DNA of 10,423 nt from CAYMSF01 sp964542255 (GTDB lineage: Bacteria; Verrucomicrobiota; Lentisphaeria; Victivallales; Victivallaceae): the NCBI GenBank assembly GCA_964542255.1, contig CAZITV010000077.1, forward strand, positions 1 to 10,423. The letters are read 5' to 3'. The notes beneath the pieces are model-generated. The model saw only the letters and a list, made by a program, of their open reading frames with translations, searched no databases and was not told the DNA's origin. Shown piece by piece: positions 7,025 to 10,423 of the stretch (its first letter is position 1; every line of letters starts with the position of its first letter). The position numbers and the translations under genes were made by a program.

Positions 7025-7067
7025 AATCCGGCTTCCGTCGTCGTTACGTTAACAGAAAAGTCGGATT
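7025..7067 (-). promoter_or_regulatory. Hairpin in the leader of the LpoB-like gene
   Basis: AATCCG (7025-7030) pairs with CGGATT (7062-7067), and after one mismatch CTT (7032-7034) pairs with AAG (7058-7060). Inside, GTTA/TAAC (7043-7046 with 7050-7053) can form a smaller hairpin. It lies about 48 bases upstream of the cluster's first start codon. No promoter with good -35 and -10 boxes is visible around it. Function is unknown. Confidence 0.4.
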
Positions 7068-7421
7068 GAACCCGTAATAAGTTACAAAAACAGCAAACTA
7101 ATTCAATATATATCATCGTAGTTAAAATAAAAGCTTTTAATAAATTATTTTTGGATGTTGCCAATGCAGCTGTGCGATTTATCCGGCAGCCGTGCCCTCA
7201 GCTATAGGAGTTCAATGCCTCGGTGACTTGATTTTTCAGCAGGTGTGCATGGTTGCCAATGAAACTGGCACTGAAAAACGTTTATACCAATGAGCGATCA
7301 GTCATAGGCAATAATGATTAGGAAATTTGGCGATGGATTTTACAGTGTTCTTGTTATGGTACGGCAGAAAATAGCTGTAACTATAATTAGGCGGTGTCGG
7401 TAGAAAATATGCCTTTTAAAT
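7068..7421. other. Spacer between PfkB gene and envelope cluster
   Basis: No supported gene. The end next to the PfkB gene contains the palindrome TTTTAAATTTAAAA (7414-7427, overlapping its last codons) and a weak ATAG/CTAT stem followed by T's on the minus strand, a poor terminator candidate. The middle (about 7150-7290) is visibly richer in GC than its AT-rich flank. It contains TTTTTCAG/CTGAAAAA (7232-7239 with 7271-7278), an inner TGCCA/TGGCA stem and a ten-base direct repeat GTTGCCAATG (7157-7166 and 7252-7261). It may be a small RNA, a genome repeat or decayed sequence. Confidence 0.4.
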
Positions 7422-8402
7422 TTAAAACTGAAGTTTTTCGCGGATAATCTGCCAGCGCGGTTCGGGTATTTCAGCACCGATAACTTGTACTACTTCAGCG
7501 GCAATAATTGAGCCGTAACGGGCGCAATCGGATAATTCCCGGCCGTTGAGATGACCATAAAGAAAGCCGGTTTGCCACAAATCGCCGGCACCGGTGGTGT
7601 CAATGGCTTTTACCAATTCTGCCGGCACTGACACGATTTGATTACCGCGTTTTACACATGAACCATCTTTGCCAAGTTTTACACAGGCAACATGGCAAAA
7701 TTGGCCGAGTTTTTCCGCCATTTGGCGCGGCGGTAAATTGCCGCAGAATGCGGTAGCCTCGTCGGCGTTGGCAAACACGATGTCCACATAGTTGCGGAGC
7801 AGTTCGGGTAATATAGATTTCTTAAAATTGACCAGTTCGAAAGTTGCTAAATCGAGGCTGACGGTGCAGCTATGTTTTTTGGCTAAAGTTAGAATTTTTT
7901 CGGCGATACCAGGAGAAAATAGCAGGTAGCCTTCAATATGAACGTGACTGATGCCGTCAAAATCGGCATCGTGAATGTCATCAACCGACATCGTCGCCGC
8001 ACCCAGATTGGTGCGCATTGTGCGTTCCGAATCTGGTGTAATCATACTTAAACAGCGGCCTGTCGGTTCAGTTGTACTTATGCGGAATGATTTATCCAGT
8101 CCGCCCAGTTCAACCAGCCGCTTGCGGTAATATTCGCCGTTGGCATCTGCTCCGACTTTGCCCAGAAATGCCGTTGGCATTCCTAAACGGGAAAGACCGA
8201 AAATGGTGTTGCCTGATGAGCCTCCAGGCGCCTGGCGCGGAGCACAGGGAATTTGCTGCAGCAAGTTTTCAATGGCAGCGCTGTCCACCAACTCCATTCC
8301 GCCTGGAGCCGCGCCAATTTGCCGTAAAAAATCATGTTCAACCTGAACCAGCAGGTCAACAATGGGAGCGCCAGCGCCAAGTATTGCCGTTTTGATACTC
8401 AT
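7422..8402 (-). CDS. PfkB-family carbohydrate/adenosine kinase
   Basis: A 326-residue cytoplasmic sugar/nucleoside kinase of the ribokinase (PfkB) fold. Seen directly: PGGSSGN (59-65) in the substrate-binding region, FLGKVGADANG (79-89) as PfkB signature 1, NADEA (212-216), and DTTGAGD (268-274) as signature 2 with catalytic Asp274 and the anion hole. Length and motifs fit the bacterial adenosine-kinase-like branch, which turns adenosine into AMP with ATP. The position 19 bases after metK supports this: adenosine is released when S-adenosylhomocysteine is broken down, so the kinase would clear a by-product of SAM use. A ribokinase or fructokinase specificity cannot be excluded from motifs alone. 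No S-adenosylhomocysteine hydrolase gene lies in the window. The ATG at 8402 has a modest AGG eight bases upstream, so coupling to metK translation is plausible. Confidence 0.88.
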   Translation of the reverse strand: MSIKTAILGAGAPIVDLLVQVEHDFLRQIGAAPGGMELVDSAAIENLLQQIPCAPRQAPGGSSGNTIFGLSRLGMPTAFLGKVGADANGEYYRKRLVELGGLDKSFRISTTEPTGRCLSMITPDSERTMRTNLGAATMSVDDIHDADFDGISHVHIEGYLLFSPGIAEKILTLAKKHSCTVSLDLATFELVNFKKSILPELLRNYVDIVFANADEATAFCGNLPPRQMAEKLGQFCHVACVKLGKDGSCVKRGNQIVSVPAELVKAIDTTGAGDLWQTGFLYGHLNGRELSDCARYGSIIAAEVVQVIGAEIPEPRWQIIREKLQF

Positions 8403-8421
8403 ATAGGTCGCCTGGTTAAGT

Positions 8422-9618
8422 TTATTTCTTGATAAACTTAGCGGCAGATTTTTGCAGCTCTTTCACCTTATCAGTTTTTTCCCAAGGGAATTCATTGCGG
8501 CCGAAATGACCGTATGCCGCGGTGTCCTGGTAGCTCCATCCGCCTTTTGACGGAGTTTTTAACTGCAGCGTCTTTAAGATTGAGGCAGGTTTTAAACAGA
8601 ACACTTCACGGATAATTTTTTCCAGTTTGGCATCGTCATGAATTTTACCGGTGCCATAGGTATCGGCATTGATGCTGAGCGGATCGGCAACGCCGATCGC
8701 GTATGATACCTGAACTTCGCATTTTTCAGCAAGCCCGGCAGCAACAATATTTTTTGCAATATAGCGGCACATATAAGCGGCAGAACGGTCAACTTTAGAC
8801 GGGTCTTTGCCTGAAAATGCCCCGCCGCCGTGTGAACCAACACCACCGTAAGTGTCAACAATTATTTTCCGTCCGGTCAAACCAGTGTCGCCGTGCGGTC
8901 CGCCAATTTCAAATTTTCCGGTAGGATTGATATAATATTTAATGGACTGATGCAGCATATTTTTCGGAATTACCTTGGCAACTACTTTTTTGACCAATTC
9001 AGTCAAATCGCTGATTTTCATTTCCGGGGTGTGCTGATGTGATAGAACAATGGTCTCTACGCGCACCGGTTTGCCCTTTTTGTAAAGCACTGAAACCTGG
9101 CTTTTGGCATCGGGACGCAGATAACTGTATTTTTTGGGTTGTTCCTTACGCAGTCTGGCCAGTTCACGCACAATTTTATGGGCGTAAACAATTGGTGCAG
9201 GCATTAATTCTGGTGTTTCATCGGTGGCAAAGCCGAACATCATGCCTTGGTCGCCGGCACCCTGTTCTTTGCTGCGCCCGGCAGTAACACCCTGAGAAAT
9301 ATCCGGTGACTGTTTATGGATGCAAATCATTACCTTGCATGTATCAGCGCAGAACCCGACATTGGCATCAACATAGCCAATTTTAGCGACAGCGCCGCGG
9401 GCGATTTTTTCCCAGTCAATGTGTGCATTGGTGGTGATTTCGCCTGAAATAACGATTAAATCTGTAGTTGCAAGAGTTTCACAAGCAACGCGGCTTTCCG
9501 GGTCTTGTGCCAGGCATGCGTCAAGTACAGCATCGGAAATCTGGTCACATACTTTATCCGGATGACCTTCAGAAACCGATTCTGAAGTAAAAACATGTTC
9601 AGCATGAATCTTGCTCAT
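8422..9618 (-). CDS. metK: S-adenosylmethionine synthetase (methionine adenosyltransferase)
   Basis: Makes S-adenosylmethionine from methionine and ATP in the cytoplasm. With the start used here it is 398 residues, close to the usual 380-400. Family motifs are intact: GHPDK (18-22) near the N-terminus, GAGDQGMMFG (120-129), the ATP-binding signature, GGPHGDTGLTGRK (240-252), and GGGAFSGKDPSKVDRS (264-279), the phosphate-binding signature. I place the start at the ATG at 9618 because MSKIHAEHVFTSES aligns with the family start and AAAGGA lies 10 bases upstream. The reading frame stays open to a GTG at 9669, but this would start inside a stable stem and add 17 residues not typical of the family. 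It is first of a two-gene unit with the PfkB kinase. Confidence 0.97.
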   Translation of the reverse strand: MSKIHAEHVFTSESVSEGHPDKVCDQISDAVLDACLAQDPESRVACETLATTDLIVISGEITTNAHIDWEKIARGAVAKIGYVDANVGFCADTCKVMICIHKQSPDISQGVTAGRSKEQGAGDQGMMFGFATDETPELMPAPIVYAHKIVRELARLRKEQPKKYSYLRPDAKSQVSVLYKKGKPVRVETIVLSHQHTPEMKISDLTELVKKVVAKVIPKNMLHQSIKYYINPTGKFEIGGPHGDTGLTGRKIIVDTYGGVGSHGGGAFSGKDPSKVDRSAAYMCRYIAKNIVAAGLAEKCEVQVSYAIGVADPLSINADTYGTGKIHDDAKLEKIIREVFCLKPASILKTLQLKTPSKGGWSYQDTAAYGHFGRNEFPWEKTDKVKELQKSAAKFIKK

Positions 9619-9629
9619 TATTTCCATTT

Positions 9630-9679
9630 CCTTTGTTTTGAGCAGATTGTCAGCACCATAAAGGTTCACAACCTGCCCA
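9630..9679 (-). promoter_or_regulatory. Candidate pseudoknot in the metK leader (possible SAM-sensing RNA)
   Basis: In the mRNA, UGGGCAGGUUGU (9679-9668) pairs with ACAAUCUGCUCA (9650-9639) over 12 consecutive positions, ten Watson-Crick and two G-U. The 17-nt loop contains CCUUU (9664-9660), complementary to AAAGG (9634-9630), which is the metK Shine-Dalgarno sequence. Together these make an H-type pseudoknot that would hide the ribosome-binding site. SAM-II, SAM-V and SAM/SAH riboswitches share this general plan upstream of methionine-cycle genes, but I do not see their conserved cores. Assignment as a riboswitch is inference; the pairings are seen. Confidence 0.5.
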
Positions 9680-9686
9680 TTTGTCT

Positions 9687-9715
9687 ATAATAATAATTAT
9701 TAGCTCCAACGTCAG
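9687..9715 (-). promoter_or_regulatory. Predicted sigma-70-type promoter of metK
   Basis: On the minus strand CTGACG (9715-9710, four of six matches to TTGACA) and TATTAT (9692-9687, five of six to TATAAT) are separated by 17 bases. Transcription would start near 9680, giving a leader of about 62 nt that begins right at the stem of the candidate pseudoknot. Confidence 0.6.
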
Positions 9716-9842
9716 AATAGCAAACTAAACCATAAACACAAAATATAATATATATTGTTTTATTATAAAAGGCAAGAATCTTAATAGTTTTTTACAAATT
9801 TTAGTTGTTTAGAGTAACAGTTTCTTGATGTGATAACCGGAC
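9716..9842. other. AT-rich spacer upstream of metK
   Basis: No gene is visible. The stretch is AT-rich (ATATAATATATATTG around 9743-9757). At its right edge is the hairpin CCGGA-CGT-TCCGG (9837-9849), extended by ATAA/TTAT (9833-9836 with 9853-9856) across a three-base bulge. There is no T-run beside the stem on either strand, so I do not call it a terminator. Confidence 0.4.
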
Positions 9843-10112
9843 GTTCCGGCTGTTATGAAGTGTGGTGCTCATTGCTATCAAGTGAAGGATCGAATATCGA
9901 ATAAACGTCCCGCATTCGCGGGATCCCGCTCAGCGTGAGAATATCCAATTTCCAAGGGGAAGGAATAAGGAAAGCAGGAAGGAGGAAACAAGAATGAAAA
10001 AAATATCCAATATCCAACACGGAATAACCAATTTCCAAGGAGGAACAGCCAACAGCCCGGCGGCGACAGAGTACCGCCCTCCACATAACAGCCGGAACAG
10101 CCGGAACAGCCC
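9843..10112. repeat. 15-base inverted repeat and 9-base tandem repeat
   Basis: CATAACAGCCGGAAC occurs on the minus strand at 9843-9857 and on the plus strand at 10084-10098. The plus copy runs into a tandem AACAGCCGG repeat, about 2.9 units at 10087-10112. The direct repeat CCAATTTCCAAGG also lies inside (9945-9957 and 10028-10040), as does TATCCAA doubled at 10004-10017. These mark the region as a repeat mosaic. Confidence 0.6.
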
Positions 10113-10191
10113 GTGAGCGAATATTCCTCCGCAAACACTGGAGGGCTTGTCCGCCGAAGGAGGGTTGTGCTCATAGCTATCAAGTTAAGGA
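9865..10191 (+). repeat. 25-base direct repeat
   Basis: GTGCTCATTGCTATCAAG and following bases at 9865-9889 recur at 10167-10191, with 23 of 25 bases identical. A third, inverted relative lies at about 10313-10329. The same edge motif therefore occurs three times, suggesting nested or tandem insertion of related units (about 9865-10166 and 10167-10330). Confidence 0.6.
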
Positions 10192-10330
10192 AAAATTAGC
10201 TTATTTGAACATCCAGCATTCAAACAAAATGCATTTAGTCTTTACTTCGTTATTGGACATTCTCCCGCAAGGCGGGATCCCGCGAAGGCGGGACGGACAT
10301 TGGATATTCAAGTCTTAGCTTGATAACTAT
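9871..10330. repeat. Repeat element with 80-base imperfect inverted-repeat arms
   Basis: The left arm 9871-9950 and the right arm 10251-10330 align as reverse complements over 80 positions without a gap, 62 of them identical by my count. Shared blocks include TATCAAG, GAATATC, GTCCCGC and the palindrome GCGGGATCCCGC (9918-9929 and 10272-10283). Each arm holds CCCGC/GCGGG hairpins (9909-9922; 10264-10276 and 10279-10292). About 300 bases lie between the arms and contain no supported gene. The layout resembles a MITE or another non-coding dispersed repeat; no transposase and no clear target-site duplication is seen. Confidence 0.7.
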
Positions 10331-10423
10331 GGGGTAGCGCTCCGCCGCCGGGCCGTTGGGCGGATAGGTCAATTCAAAATAGATATTATGAGAGGTGACT
10401 TGCCTCCAGGTGTATATTATATA
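10331..10423. other. Window edge, no gene recognised
   Basis: Holds a TCCGCC/GGCGGA inverted repeat (10341-10346 with 10359-10364) and an AT-rich tail with TATATTATATA at the edge. No coding sequence is visible, and the neighbouring gene beyond the window is unknown. Confidence 0.4.

Noticed and set aside
7062..7074. T-arm-like GGGTTCAATCC on the minus strand, suggesting a tRNA gene or attachment site
   Set aside because: No acceptor, D or anticodon stems can be built around it, and its bases are better explained by the 7025-7067 hairpin.
7370..7400. Terminator for the metK-PfkB unit
   Set aside because: Only a four-base ATAG/CTAT stem with a short T-run is present, too weak to call.
9619..9669. 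N-terminal extension of metK starting at GTG 9669
   Set aside because: It adds 17 residues not typical of MetK, starts within the leader stem, and lacks a ribosome-binding site. ATG 9618 fits the family and has AAAGGA upstream.
9833..9856. Hairpin upstream of metK as a terminator for a gene to the right
   Set aside because: No T-run follows the stem on either strand. Part of the sequence is better explained by the 15-base inverted repeat with 10084-10098.
9853..10183. Two overlapping minus-strand open frames of 93 and 101 residues
   Set aside because: They are translations of the repeat island (recurrent LEIGY/LDIGY-like peptides from the TATCCAA repeats), overlap each other in different frames and have no ribosome-binding site.
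9865..10330. CRISPR array in the repeat island
   Set aside because: Repeats are few, diverged, in both orientations and unevenly spaced, and no cas gene is present.
4489..10382. 14-base string TCAATTCAAAATAG shared by 4489-4502 and 10369-10382
   Set aside because: Flanks do not match, and an AT-rich 14-mer can recur by chance in 10 kb.

Overview
The window reads as chromosomal DNA of a Gram-negative bacterium, most likely from the PVC group (Lentisphaerota/Kiritimatiellota/Verrucomicrobiota side). This placement is an inference. It rests on a short RRM-type RNA-binding protein with a Gly-rich tail, a TIGR04073-type protein (a family known mainly from exosortase-bearing Gram-negatives including Lentisphaera and Verrucomicrobia), metK next to an adenosine-kinase-like PfkB gene, and many small lipoproteins. 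All ten genes I accept lie on the minus strand, so the layout is best read from high to low coordinates.

Positions 9670-10423 carry no gene. They hold the metK promoter and a repeat island whose core is an 80-base, ungapped, imperfect inverted repeat (arms 9871-9950 and 10251-10330), with further direct, inverted and tandem repeats.

Positions 9715-7422 are a two-gene S-adenosylmethionine unit: metK (SAM synthetase) and, 19 bases on, a PfkB-family kinase resembling adenosine kinases, which would salvage adenosine from the SAM cycle. The roughly 62-nt metK leader folds on paper into a 12-bp stem whose loop can pair with the Shine-Dalgarno sequence. It is a candidate small SAM-responsive RNA and the finding I would check first.

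Positions 7421-6978 are a 444-base spacer with two structured but unassigned patches. Positions 6977-759 are a seven-gene cell-envelope cluster, all of whose products carry signal peptides: an LpoB-like lipoprotein with an apparent nested domain duplication, a YcfL/DUF1425-like lipoprotein, a periplasmic protein combining a CsgG/LpoB-like and an FlgT-C-like region, a COG3014-type TPR lipoprotein, an unrecognised Gln-rich lipoprotein, a TIGR04073 protein and an ankyrin-repeat lipoprotein. LpoB-like, YcfL-like and COG3014-like genes also occur together in Gammaproteobacteria, which points to an outer-membrane lipoprotein assembly possibly linked to peptidoglycan synthesis. The last three genes are tightly packed or overlapping; a 180-base gap splits the cluster after the third gene.

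Positions 758-1 hold a separate unit: an RRM RNA-binding protein gene with a leader containing three inverted repeats and a clear intrinsic terminator.
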